Made by a program: the position numbers and the translations under genes. DNA of 60,680 nucleotides from an uncultured Alphaproteobacteria bacterium (GTDB lineage: Bacteria; Pseudomonadota; Alphaproteobacteria; Rhodobacterales; Rhodobacteraceae). The notes below the pieces were generated by a model, which worked only from the letters and a program-made list of their open reading frames with translations, did not search any database and had not been told where the DNA came from. The stretch is from assembly GCA_902556405.1 (NCBI GenBank), contig CACDWF010000004.1, forward strand, positions 83,519-144,198, written 5' to 3'. Of the stretch, positions 33,837 to 42,748 are shown one piece after another (positions within the stretch are counted from its first letter, which is position 1; each line of letters opens with the position of its first letter).

Positions 33837-35326
33837 TTTAGTTTTTCATTAACAATTTGATTTATTATTTTTGGGTCCGCCTTTCCTTGAGATTTCTTCA
33901 TTACTTGACCAACAAACCAACCAATCAACTTGGGGTTGCTTTTGACTTTATCTACCTGTTCAGGATTCGCCACTATAACGTCTTCAACTATCTTCTCGAT
34001 AAGACTAGTATCTTGCACTTGTCGAAGTCCCAACTTATCCACGAGCTCAGTAGGATCGCCTCCAGATCTCCAAATATGATCAAAAATCTCCTTAGCTCCC
34101 TTGCTTGAGATTTGATCTGACTTGATAAGAATTATTAAGCCTCTCATCTGTTTTGCCGTGACTGGATTTTCGTCAAAGGATAAATTATCTCTATTCAGTC
34201 GACCAAATAATTCGTTAATAAGTAAGTTTGCTGCTATTTTCCCATCCGCATTTGTTGCTATAGACTCAAAAAACATTGCTGTGGATTGCTCGGCAATTAT
34301 CACCTCGGCGTCATAAGGCGTTATGTTGAAGCTATTAATAAATCGAAGTTGCTTCTGGTCAGGTAATTCGGGAAGATCATCTCGAATTTTATCAACCCAC
34401 TCTTTTTCCAAGACAATTTTCAATAAGTCAGGGCATGGAAAATATCGGTAATCGTGGGCGTCTTCTTTACTTCTTAGAGGACGAGTTTCATTCTTACTTG
34501 GGTCATACAGTCGCGTTTCTTGGTCAACTTTTTTTCCAGCTTCTATAAGTTTTATTTGTCTTCGAGCTTCATAATTTATTGCTTGCTGTATAAATTTCAG
34601 TGAGTTCATATTCTTTATTTCGCACCTTGTCCCGAGTAATTCGTAATTACCTGTCTCTCTAAAACTTTGAAAAGTGTTGACCTCACACACTGAAACATTT
34701 ACGTCTGCTCTCAAAGAACCCTCTTGCATATTGCCGTCACATGTTTTCAGATACCTCATTATCAACCTTAGTTTTTTTATGCATTCTACAGCTTCAAATG
34801 GACTATTAATTTCTGGTTTAGAGACTATTTCCATTAGCGCTATACCAGTCCTGTTCAAATCAACAAAACTTGTGGTTGGATCCATATCGTGTATGGACTT
34901 TCCAGCATCTTGTTCGAGGTGAATTCTTTCGATACCTACCTCTTTTTGCAATTTCTCTTCAGTTTGAATCGATATTTTTCCCTTTCCAACAATAGGTTCG
35001 TATAACTGGCTAATTTGGTAACCTTGTGGCAAATCAGGATAAAAGTAGTTTTTTCTATCAAATCTTGAAATAAGATTAATTTCTGCATTTATTCCAATTC
35101 CAGTTTTTACCGCCTGTTCGATGCAAAACGAATTAACTACAGGTAGCATTCCAGGCATGCCAGCATCTACAAAGCTTACGTTAGAGTTTGGTTCAGCGCC
35201 AAACTGGGTTGATGCGTTAGAAAATAGTTTCGATTTTGATCTAACTTGAGCATGAATCTCTAACCCTATTATAAAAACAAAATCGCTCTTTGTCCCTCTT
35301 ATTAACTGTGACTTTTCAATGTTCAT
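33833..35326 (-). CDS. gatB: Aspartyl/glutamyl-tRNA(Asn/Gln) amidotransferase subunit B
   Basis: GatB is the kinase/transamidase subunit of GatCAB that activates and amidates mischarged tRNA. Typical motifs are GLEIHAQVRSKSKLFS, DAGMPGMLPVVN, RKNYFYPDLPQGYQISQ, GNMQEGSLRADVNVSV, RCEIKNMNSLKF and ETRPLRSKEDAHDYRYFPCPDL. The C-terminal YqeY/tRNA-binding tail ends with VGQVMKKSQGKADPKIIN. ATG at 35326 is preferred over an upstream GTG (35338). It is separate from gatCA (641-2418). Confidence 0.97.
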   Translation of the reverse strand: MNIEKSQLIRGTKSDFVFIIGLEIHAQVRSKSKLFSNASTQFGAEPNSNVSFVDAGMPGMLPVVNSFCIEQAVKTGIGINAEINLISRFDRKNYFYPDLPQGYQISQLYEPIVGKGKISIQTEEKLQKEVGIERIHLEQDAGKSIHDMDPTTSFVDLNRTGIALMEIVSKPEINSPFEAVECIKKLRLIMRYLKTCDGNMQEGSLRADVNVSVCEVNTFQSFRETGNYELLGTRCEIKNMNSLKFIQQAINYEARRQIKLIEAGKKVDQETRLYDPSKNETRPLRSKEDAHDYRYFPCPDLLKIVLEKEWVDKIRDDLPELPDQKQLRFINSFNITPYDAEVIIAEQSTAMFFESIATNADGKIAANLLINELFGRLNRDNLSFDENPVTAKQMRGLIILIKSDQISSKGAKEIFDHIWRSGGDPTELVDKLGLRQVQDTSLIEKIVEDVIVANPEQVDKVKSNPKLIGWFVGQVMKKSQGKADPKIINQIVNEKLK

Positions 35327-35388
35327 TTTTTTCTTCACTTTTCAACGCAATCAGTATCTAAACCTACTCCTATAATCAATAAAAATTA

Positions 35389-37947
35389 TTACAAAGATGC
35401 CTCAATCTTGTTAAGTATTTCAGAAGTGTCTTTTGAGAGTTTATTTCCATTGGATAGAGCATTTAAAATATCTTTCGCTTTTACCCTGTAAATGTTGGGT
35501 AAGAATTTGATTTGCTCAAAAGCCTTAGTAGTACTAGCGGCAATTTGGGGATTTTCTGGATCAATTTTTTTTATCCAATCTGCTATTTCCTTATATCCAC
35601 ACCCATCTTTCTGATGGAAAGCATGGAAATTTCTTTTTGCAAAAGTCCCTATTACGCTATGGAAGTTATTGGGATTAAACATGTTGAAGTCGCTATGGTT
35701 TGTAAGTTCGCGGAGTCGATCTAAAGCCAATTTCGGAGTTGAATATTGTATTTGGGTGGCAAACCACTTATTCAGTAGGACCTTGTTTTTCCCATACTGT
35801 AAATAGAATTTTTTAATATTTTCTTTTTCATCGTTTCTGCCGATGTAGCTAATAAGGCACGAAGCCTTTAAGCTCATACTATTCGAAGTATTAAAGATAA
35901 TATCGAGAAAATCATCAAGGAAATCTGTGCCTTTATTCAAAAATATTAACGCACATGCTAACTGTCTTTCCTGGTAATTTGAATTTTCTCTCAAATATTG
36001 TCTGTTGTGTATAAAACTTTTAAAGTAAGTTATAGAAAACTCCTTAAAATACCCGTTGTATAAATCTTCGTATTTACGAAGTTCTGTTTGTATGGCTTTT
36101 GGATCAGGTGTGCTGGTTTCTAATAATCTAAAGAAGTACTCATTATCATTGAGTGGTTCTAGAAGCTTTGCAAGTAGTGAACGTTTATCCATTTTATTTA
36201 TGAGAATTTCATAAACTCGGGACATAACATTTTCTACATTGGATTGATCAGAAGCTATTTTTTCCAAAACTATATAGTCAAGCTTCTTTTTGGTTATCCA
36301 CATGCTTGTGAAATCCGTTTCAAACTCCAAAATAGCAAATAAATCATCAATCGATTGTTTAAATTCAACAATGACTGGAGCAGAAAAGGAATTCAATAGA
36401 GAAATGACTGGCTTTTCATTTAGGTTCTTTAATTCAATTGAGGATGTTTTTTTATCCAGTATGAGTGTTTTCTCGGGCTGCAAAAATTGACCCTTACTGT
36501 TTAAAATCTTATAAGTTATGGGCATAACTTTAATTGAATATTTTCGATGATTTATCGGCTTTTCTTGTCTAAATGTCACTTTGTAATTTTTTCCCACAAA
36601 TTTTTCAGAAACAGCTAACTTTGGTGTTCCTGGTTCATGGAACCATTTAAAAAATTTTTCTAAATCTTTTCCTAAAACAAGCTCAAAGTCTTTTTGAAAA
36701 TCTTCTAGCGTACATGCGCACCCATCTTGATTTGTAAAAAACTGATTCATTCCTTCTAAAAACTTTTCTTTTCCAAGAATTTTTTTGAACATTCTTATAA
36801 TTTCTGCACTTTTTTCATAAACTGTAGCCGTATAAAAATTATTTATTTCAAGGTACTTTGTTGGTCTGGCAGCATGCGAAAGTGGACCTGCGTCCTCTTT
36901 AAACTGATTTTTTATTAAGAAATCTGTTTGATTGATACGTGAAATTTCTGTCTCTAATTGGTCCTCCATGTATTCCTGTTCTCGAAAAACGGTAAGCCCT
37001 TCTTTCAAACATAGTTGGAACCAATCACGACATGTTACTCTATTGCCAGTCCAGTTGTGGAAATATTCATGTGCAATAATCGCTTCTGTAAGGGCAAAAT
37101 CGGAGTCTGTAGAAGTTTCGTCATCATAAAGAATGTATTTGGAATTGAAAATATTAAGGCCTTTATTTTCCATTGCTCCCGCATTAAAGTCATCTACAGC
37201 CACTATATTAAAAACTTCTAGATCATATTCACGCCCATAATTAATTTCATCCCATGCCATCGCTTTTTTAATACAATTAAGTGCATGCTTTGCTTTACCA
37301 ACATGCTCCTTTTGGTGAAAAATTTTTATTTTCACCAATTTGCCAGATAAAGTTGTAAAAGTCTCTTCGTCAAATATTAGATCACCTGCTACCAGCGCAA
37401 AAAGATAGCTGGGTTTTGGAAATGGATCGTGCCATTCGGAGTAATTATTTGAAATTGCAATCGGGTTTCCGTTCGATAACATGTGAGCATATGATCCATG
37501 TATTCTTACTGTGTAAGTAGAAAGCACATCTGGACGGTCAAGAGAATAGCAGATCTTTCTAAATCCTTCAGGCTCACATTGCGTCACCAAAATGCCTTCA
37601 GACAAATATAGTCCCTCTAAGGTTTTATTTGTTGAGGGATTAAGAATATTTTCCATCTCAACCTGAAAGTCTCTTGGGCCAAGAAGTATTTTGGGAATAA
37701 CTATTGTGTGCTTCCAAAAAGTAAGAAGATCTAACCCGATCTTTTTGCCATCTATTTTTAGATAACTCAATTGAATATTTTCTCCTTGGAGGATTAAATC
37801 TGTTGGTATGCCATTATCATGTGAAAACAGAATCTTAGACTTGAGAATTGTTTTTTCAGGGTGTAAGAAAAATTCCAGTAAAACAGAGTGCTGTCTGTAA
37901 ATGGGGGGAACATAGTCTTTAAGTAGTTTGTATTTAACTTCAGCCAC
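35389..37947 (-). CDS. pepN: Aminopeptidase N (M1, PepN type)
   Basis: PepN is a broad-specificity zinc aminopeptidase involved in cytoplasmic peptide breakdown. The substrate-anchoring GAMEN (257-261), the zinc site HEYFH (293-297) and the third ligand Glu316 (LKEGLTVFREQE) are intact. The length of 852 aa and the E. coli-type C-terminal domain (about residues 440-852) place it with proteobacterial PepN. The gene is monocistronic, with gatB 63 bp downstream of its stop and a divergent amidotransferase-like gene upstream. Confidence 0.95.
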   Translation of the reverse strand: MAEVKYKLLKDYVPPIYRQHSVLLEFFLHPEKTILKSKILFSHDNGIPTDLILQGENIQLSYLKIDGKKIGLDLLTFWKHTIVIPKILLGPRDFQVEMENILNPSTNKTLEGLYLSEGILVTQCEPEGFRKICYSLDRPDVLSTYTVRIHGSYAHMLSNGNPIAISNNYSEWHDPFPKPSYLFALVAGDLIFDEETFTTLSGKLVKIKIFHQKEHVGKAKHALNCIKKAMAWDEINYGREYDLEVFNIVAVDDFNAGAMENKGLNIFNSKYILYDDETSTDSDFALTEAIIAHEYFHNWTGNRVTCRDWFQLCLKEGLTVFREQEYMEDQLETEISRINQTDFLIKNQFKEDAGPLSHAARPTKYLEINNFYTATVYEKSAEIIRMFKKILGKEKFLEGMNQFFTNQDGCACTLEDFQKDFELVLGKDLEKFFKWFHEPGTPKLAVSEKFVGKNYKVTFRQEKPINHRKYSIKVMPITYKILNSKGQFLQPEKTLILDKKTSSIELKNLNEKPVISLLNSFSAPVIVEFKQSIDDLFAILEFETDFTSMWITKKKLDYIVLEKIASDQSNVENVMSRVYEILINKMDKRSLLAKLLEPLNDNEYFFRLLETSTPDPKAIQTELRKYEDLYNGYFKEFSITYFKSFIHNRQYLRENSNYQERQLACALIFLNKGTDFLDDFLDIIFNTSNSMSLKASCLISYIGRNDEKENIKKFYLQYGKNKVLLNKWFATQIQYSTPKLALDRLRELTNHSDFNMFNPNNFHSVIGTFAKRNFHAFHQKDGCGYKEIADWIKKIDPENPQIAASTTKAFEQIKFLPNIYRVKAKDILNALSNGNKLSKDTSEILNKIEASL

Positions 37948-38060
37948 AACGCCTCCTCTATGTCGACTTTGACTTATCCAACTATATGTTTTAATAGATA
38001 ACAGGAACTATTAAAAGAAATAGATATTTAGCTATTTGATATGATACTTTGGAGAATAAA

Positions 38061-38831
38061 TTGAAACCAGTTGTAGGCATAATAGGAAATTCGCACTTGA
38101 TAAATGAAACCTATCCGGCTCAAACAACCGGTTTAATGAATATCGAACCAATTATGGAAATCTGTAACGCGATTTCGCTTGTAGTGCCGGGGGTACCGAA
38201 AAACGCCACAACTGAGGAACTAATAAGCATCTGTGATGGCTTTATCTTTACGGGGGGGCGTCCAAATGTTCATCCCAAATTTTATGGACAAAAGGCAACT
38301 AAAGAGCATGGGGAATTTGATTTGGGAAGAGATCAAGTTGTAATTCCTCTTATCAAGCAATGTGAAAGAATTGGAAAACCTATCTTAGGTATATGTAGAG
38401 GCTTTCAAGAGTTTAATGTAGCCTTTGGAGGCTCTTTACATCCTGAAATAAGAGACTTGCCTGGCAGGATGAACCACAGGATGCCACCTGATGGAACTTT
38501 GGAAGAAAAATTTGCTATAAGGCATGAGGTAACTTTTTTGACTGGAAGTATCTTTGAGAAGATATTTTGTAAAAAAATGATTAACGTTAACTCGTTACAT
38601 GGACAGGGTATTGATCGACCAGGACAGAGGGTATCAATAGATGGCTTCGCGCCTGATGGCACACCAGAAGCTATATCAATTGTTGGAGCAAAGGGATTTT
38701 GTCTGGCTGTGCAATGGCATCCCGAGTGGCAGGCGTCAAGAGATGAGAATTCAGTAAAGTTGTTTTCAGCTTTTCGTAATGCATTAAACAATAAAACTTT
38801 TGCTAGCAAAAAAGAGAAGTTGGTTGGGTAG
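38061..38831 (+). CDS. Class I glutamine amidotransferase-like gamma-glutamyl hydrolase (PuuD-type)
   Basis: The family hydrolyses gamma-glutamyl amides such as gamma-glutamyl-GABA in polyamine breakdown. The nucleophile Cys is in ILGICRGFQEFNVAFGGSL, and the His-Glu pair in AVQWHPEWQ; the FTGG motif (DGFIFTGGRPNV) also fits peptidase C26. The frame opens at TTG 38049, but TTG 38061 is six bases after GGAG and gives MKPVVGIIGNS, the usual family start. No other polyamine genes are nearby, so the substrate is open. It overlaps the presumed dusA start by 8 bases. Confidence 0.82.
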   Translation: MKPVVGIIGNSHLINETYPAQTTGLMNIEPIMEICNAISLVVPGVPKNATTEELISICDGFIFTGGRPNVHPKFYGQKATKEHGEFDLGRDQVVIPLIKQCERIGKPILGICRGFQEFNVAFGGSLHPEIRDLPGRMNHRMPPDGTLEEKFAIRHEVTFLTGSIFEKIFCKKMINVNSLHGQGIDRPGQRVSIDGFAPDGTPEAISIVGAKGFCLAVQWHPEWQASRDENSVKLFSAFRNALNNKTFASKKEKLVG

Positions 38832-39798
38832 TATAAATAGACTGCTTAGTGTCGCTCCTATGATGGATTGCACTGATAGGCATTGTCGATACTTCCATAG
38901 ACAACTGTCTAGGCAAGCTTTGTTATATAGTGAAATGATTGTTGATAGAGCTATAATTTTTGGCGAAAGAAAAAGGTTTTTAAAGTTCAATCCTATTGAA
39001 CATCCTGTCGCTTTACAATTGGGGGGAAATGATCCAAAGCTTTTAGCTGAAGCTACCAAAATAGCTGTCGATTTTGGATATGATGAAATAAACTTAAATG
39101 TTGGTTGTCCATCGACCAGAGTAAAATCTGGAAACTTCGGAGCAGCACTAATGAAAGAAATTGATTTAGTTAGATCTTGTGTAGAAGCAATGAAAGCTTC
39201 AGCAGGAAAAATTCCAGTTACTGTAAAGTCAAGAATTGGGGTTGATGATCAAAACCCAGAAGAAGTCCTACCTGAATTTATAACGAAAGTAGCAAACTCT
39301 GGTTGCAGCGTATTTATCATTCATGCGAGAAAAGCTTTACTTGGAGGTCTGTCCCCAAAAGACAATAGAATAATTCCACCACTCCAATATCCTTTGGTTT
39401 ATGAAATGCAAAATAAATTTCCAGAACTTGATATCATTTTGAATGGAGGGTTAACCGAATTAAAAGAGATTAAATCAGTTTTACAAAACCCACTTTCTGG
39501 TGTGATGATTGGTAGAGAAGCGTATGAAAATCCATCAATATTATTGAAGGTAGACAATGAAATTTTTGATCAAAAGGAAAAGATCAGAAGTATGAAAGAT
39601 GCCGTTAGGAATATGATTGAGTATTGTAATCGAGAGCAGGCTGAAGGGACGGCAATAAAAGGAATTTTAAAACATTTGAAGGGGGCATTTAAGGGTCAGA
39701 AGAACTCAAAGGAGTTCAAACGTCTTTTATTCTCAAATGAAACAACAGATTTGGAAAGATTAGAGAAGCTTTCTAACTTAGTTCCGATTTATTGTTAA
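38824..39798 (+). CDS. dusA: tRNA-dihydrouridine synthase DusA
   Basis: This flavin enzyme reduces uridine 20/20a in the tRNA D-loop. The (beta/alpha)8 Dus motifs are VAPMMDCTDRHCRYFHR, ALQLGGNDPK, INLNVGCPSTRVKSGNFGAALM (catalytic Cys in the NVGCPS motif), VTVKSRIGVDD, IIHARKA and LNGGL followed by GVMIGREAYENP. The Y-S-E-M-I motif and the ARK segment favour DusA over DusB or DusC. The start is uncertain: no ATG precedes the first conserved motif. TTG 38824 is chosen, overlapping the upstream gene; TTG 38800 is an alternative. Confidence 0.92.
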   Translation: MGSINRLLSVAPMMDCTDRHCRYFHRQLSRQALLYSEMIVDRAIIFGERKRFLKFNPIEHPVALQLGGNDPKLLAEATKIAVDFGYDEINLNVGCPSTRVKSGNFGAALMKEIDLVRSCVEAMKASAGKIPVTVKSRIGVDDQNPEEVLPEFITKVANSGCSVFIIHARKALLGGLSPKDNRIIPPLQYPLVYEMQNKFPELDIILNGGLTELKEIKSVLQNPLSGVMIGREAYENPSILLKVDNEIFDQKEKIRSMKDAVRNMIEYCNREQAEGTAIKGILKHLKGAFKGQKNSKEFKRLLFSNETTDLERLEKLSNLVPIYC

Positions 39799-39843
39799 TG
39801 GAGCAAACCATTTTTATCCCAATTAGACAAAGTTAAAAAACTA

Positions 39844-40323
39844 TCAGGCTTTTTTTTGTTCCATATTTCTTAGACGATCCAATATGTTTTGTAAAATCAA
39901 AACAGCAGCAACTGAATCAATTATGCGCCGTCTTTTTTTCCGGGATAAATCGGCCGACAAAAGAGATCTTTCTGCAGCAACTGTTGTTAGTCTTTCATCC
40001 CAAAATGTGATGGGAAGATCGACAATATTCGAGAAATTTTTTGCAAAATCACGTATAGACTGACATTTTGGACCCTCTGATCCGTCCATATTTAAAGGTA
40101 GCCCAATTACTATTCCGCAAATTATCTCCTTTTCAATAATTGACTTAAGTTCTAAAGAAAAAACAGAAAATTTTTTCTTTTGGAGAGTAGCATAGTTTGA
40201 CGCTATGCTTTGTGTTCTGTCTGATATGGACAGGCCTACCCTTTTTTCTCCTAAGTCAATGCCTAGAAAAGGACCAACTCTTTTTGTTTCATTAAAAAAA
40301 TCGTTTAAATTTTCTCTAATCAT
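39844..40323 (-). CDS. ruvX: Putative pre-16S rRNA nuclease / Holliday junction resolvase YqgF
   Basis: This RNase H-like fold protein trims pre-16S rRNA ends and was first proposed as a Holliday junction resolvase. Motifs are FLGIDLGEKRVGLSIS (first Asp), GIVIGLPLNMDGSEGP and FWDERLTTVAAE, followed by the basic tail RKKRRRIIDSVAAVLIL with the last catalytic Asp. ATG at 40323, one base past the upstream ccmI stop, is preferred to an in-frame start 13 codons earlier. The length is 159 aa. It converges with dusA across 45 bp without a clear terminator. Confidence 0.92.
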   Translation of the reverse strand: MIRENLNDFFNETKRVGPFLGIDLGEKRVGLSISDRTQSIASNYATLQKKKFSVFSLELKSIIEKEIICGIVIGLPLNMDGSEGPKCQSIRDFAKNFSNIVDLPITFWDERLTTVAAERSLLSADLSRKKRRRIIDSVAAVLILQNILDRLRNMEQKKA

Positions 40324-40324
40324 T

Positions 40325-41065
40325 CTAATTTTTCTGATCAACTGGAATGCCCAAGTTTTCAAGTTTATTCTTTAATAAAATTAACTTTTCTTTTTTAAGA
40401 GTGTTGTTAATTTTCAGTTTTTTATAAACATTTATAGCAGACGGATACTCTTTTCGTTCAATGTGCTCTAGGGCTCTGAAAAAGTGAATAATTTCATTCA
40501 AAGCATATTTATTTTTTATTTTATTTAAGATTTTTGATGCCTCTATTGAGAATCTTCCCCCAGCTGCAATAAAATATGTATCCAATAAGAGGATATAATC
40601 ATCAAGATTTGAGGACTTATTTTTTAAAGATAGTACTTTTTCTTGTGCTAAACGTGCTTCTGAATATTTATTTAAAGTTAGGCAGGTTTTTACCAATAAA
40701 CTGTACCCACGGATGTCGTTTGGTCTTTTTACAAGCGTCATCTTTAGTTTTTTATATAATGAAAGCAGTTCCGCATTCCTGTCCACATCTTTTTTAGCCT
40801 GAAGGCTTTGTATATACTGGAGCTCTAATTTTTTTTGCTGTAATTGTGGTTGAAGGAGATCAGGTCTTCCTAAACCAAAATAAAGTAAAACAGTAAGAAA
40901 AATAAAACATATCAGAGAAATAAGAAACCGTTTATTAATTATGGTTTCTGAAAAGGATAGATTTTTTTGACTTTTATTAGCTACTCGCATTATTGAAATT
41001 AAGTATCTAAAGGATAAAAACAAGCTTGTAAGGATTATTACAAATAGTAGAATTGGAAAGTACAT
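40325..41065 (-). CDS. ccmI: Cytochrome c biogenesis protein CcmI (CycH)
   Basis: CcmI delivers apocytochrome c to the haem-ligation complex. Two membrane helices (about residues 4-22 and 47-67) flank a cytoplasmic loop with a leucine-zipper-like segment, and the C-terminal part carries TPR-like repeats (SLYKKLKMTLVKRPNDIRGYSLLVKTCLTLNKYSEARLAQEKVL region). This two-helix plus TPR topology is CcmI-specific. At 246 aa it is shorter than many CcmI proteins (about 300-400), apparently with a reduced periplasmic TPR domain. ruvX follows immediately, so the two are co-transcribed. Confidence 0.82.
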   Translation of the reverse strand: MYFPILLFVIILTSLFLSFRYLISIMRVANKSQKNLSFSETIINKRFLISLICFIFLTVLLYFGLGRPDLLQPQLQQKKLELQYIQSLQAKKDVDRNAELLSLYKKLKMTLVKRPNDIRGYSLLVKTCLTLNKYSEARLAQEKVLSLKNKSSNLDDYILLLDTYFIAAGGRFSIEASKILNKIKNKYALNEIIHFFRALEHIERKEYPSAINVYKKLKINNTLKKEKLILLKNKLENLGIPVDQKN

Positions 41066-41164
41066 GATCTATTTCTTGTCCAGCGTCTTGTTCTATGAAA
41101 AAATTAATCTTTGGTATATATTTTTTGAACAAGCCAAACAAGGGTTAATTAGGGGAAACAAAAT

Positions 41165-42412
41165 TTGAAAAGATACTCTTTTTCTTCTATTTTCACCGAA
41201 GCCTTCAGAGATAATCTGGGTTGGGAAAAAGCTTGGGCAAAGAGTCTACCCAAAAAAGAATATGATGTAATAATCGTAGGCGGTGGTGGTCACGGACTAG
41301 CGACGGCATATTACCTTGCAAAGAATTTCAAAGTCATGGATATTGCCGTTATCGAAAAAGGTTGGATTGGTGGTGGAAACACGGGCAGAAATACCACTAT
41401 AATTCGTTCCAACTATTTACAGGAAAGCTCTATTGGTATTTATGAAAAGTCTCGATTTCTATATGAGACGCTTTCACAAGATCTCAATTATAATATTATG
41501 TTTAGCCCTAGAGGAGTACTAATGCTTTGCCAGACGGAGCATGAATTGAGAGCGATGAAGAGAACATCGCATGCAAATAGAATTAATGGGGTAGATACCA
41601 AAATGGTTACTCCAGAGGAGGTAAAAGAAATAGTGCCAATTATTAATATCGATGGGCCAAGATTCCCAATTCTAGGAGCACTCTGGCAGCCTAGGGGTGG
41701 AACAGCACGCCATGACGCTGTGGCTTGGGCATATGCTAGAAAATGCTCTGACTATGGCATCGATATTATAGAGCAGTGTGAGGTTATTGGAGTAAAAAAG
41801 AAAAGAGAGAAAATCGTAGGAGTGGAAACTACCAAAGGACACATAAAAGCAAAAAAAGTGTGTTTTGTCGCAGCAGGTCATTCAAGTGTTCTGGCCGACT
41901 TGGCTGGATTCAGGTTGCCGATCGAGTCAGTGGCTCTCCAAGCATTGGTATCGGAGCCAATAAAGCCCATCATAGATTGTGTTGTAATGGCTAATACGGT
42001 ACATGGATATTTGAGCCAGTCTGACAAAGGTGAGCTAGTTATAGGTGGCGGAGCCGATGGTTATAATAATTATAGTCAACGAGGAAGCTTTCTCCATATT
42101 GAAGAAACAGTCCGTGCTTTGGTCGAGACATTTCCGGTAATAAGTCGTTTACGACAACTGCGGCAATGGGGGGGAATAGTAGATATGACAGGCGATAGAT
42201 CTCCGATAATTTCTAAAACTCCTGTTGATGGTTTGTATATAAATTGTGGTTGGGGAACAGGAGGGTTTAAAGCTATTCCGGGTTCAGGTTGGGCTACGGC
42301 AGAAATGATTTATAATGAAAAACCAGGTAAATTAGCATCTCCATTTTCAATCGATAGATTTTTAGAGGGAAGACTGATAGATGAGAGCGCTGCGGCAGCA
42401 GTAGCTCATTAA
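41165..42412 (+). CDS. soxB: Sarcosine oxidase beta subunit
   Basis: This is the catalytic flavoprotein subunit of heterotetrameric sarcosine oxidase, which demethylates sarcosine to glycine with formation of 5,10-methylene-THF. A dinucleotide motif (DVIIVGGGGHGLATAYYL) opens the FAD domain. The conserved His that covalently binds FMN is in GGTARHDAVAW. The C-terminus has the substrate-side GGIVDMTGDRSPIIS and GWGTGGFKAIPGSG. It begins with TTG nine bases after AGGGGA, first gene of soxBDAG. A 99-bp gap to ccmI (divergent) holds its promoter, which I cannot define. Confidence 0.96.
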   Translation: MKRYSFSSIFTEAFRDNLGWEKAWAKSLPKKEYDVIIVGGGGHGLATAYYLAKNFKVMDIAVIEKGWIGGGNTGRNTTIIRSNYLQESSIGIYEKSRFLYETLSQDLNYNIMFSPRGVLMLCQTEHELRAMKRTSHANRINGVDTKMVTPEEVKEIVPIINIDGPRFPILGALWQPRGGTARHDAVAWAYARKCSDYGIDIIEQCEVIGVKKKREKIVGVETTKGHIKAKKVCFVAAGHSSVLADLAGFRLPIESVALQALVSEPIKPIIDCVVMANTVHGYLSQSDKGELVIGGGADGYNNYSQRGSFLHIEETVRALVETFPVISRLRQLRQWGGIVDMTGDRSPIISKTPVDGLYINCGWGTGGFKAIPGSGWATAEMIYNEKPGKLASPFSIDRFLEGRLIDESAAAAVAH

Positions 42413-42421
42413 AGGAGATTA

Positions 42422-42748
42422 ATGTTATATATATTTTGCCCTACTTGCCAAAGAGATTGTGATGAAACGGAGTTGAGTTGTGGCGGTCAAGCCCACTTAA
42501 TAAGAAGAGATCACGCTTCAAGCGATAAAGATTTCTATAAATATCTATACGAAAGAAAAAATGATAAAGGTATCATTTTTGAGCGGTGGAGGCATGTTTA
42601 TGGTTGTGGAAAATGGTTCCATACAGCTAGATGCACCATCACCAATCAAGTATTTGGCTCGTATTCAGCAAAAGAGGTGCAACCACCCAAATCTATTTTA
42701 GCAACCATTAGGCGTTACAGAGTTGACTTCAAGGGTTGGGGAAAATGA
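42422..42748 (+). CDS. soxD: Sarcosine oxidase delta subunit
   Basis: This small zinc-binding subunit holds the alpha-beta interface. The zinc ligands match known structures: Cys6 and Cys9 (CPTC), with His58 and Cys62 (RHVYGCGKWFH). The length of 108 aa is normal. An AAAGGAG ribosome site precedes the ATG. The 3' end overlaps soxA by 13 bases, typical of the soxBDAG operon. Confidence 0.95.
   Translation: MLYIFCPTCQRDCDETELSCGGQAHLIRRDHASSDKDFYKYLYERKNDKGIIFERWRHVYGCGKWFHTARCTITNQVFGSYSAKEVQPPKSILATIRRYRVDFKGWGK

Noticed and set aside
38405-38809. Minus-strand frame of 134 codons opposite the PuuD-like gene
   Set aside because: The plus-strand gene has intact catalytic motifs; the antisense translation shows no family features.
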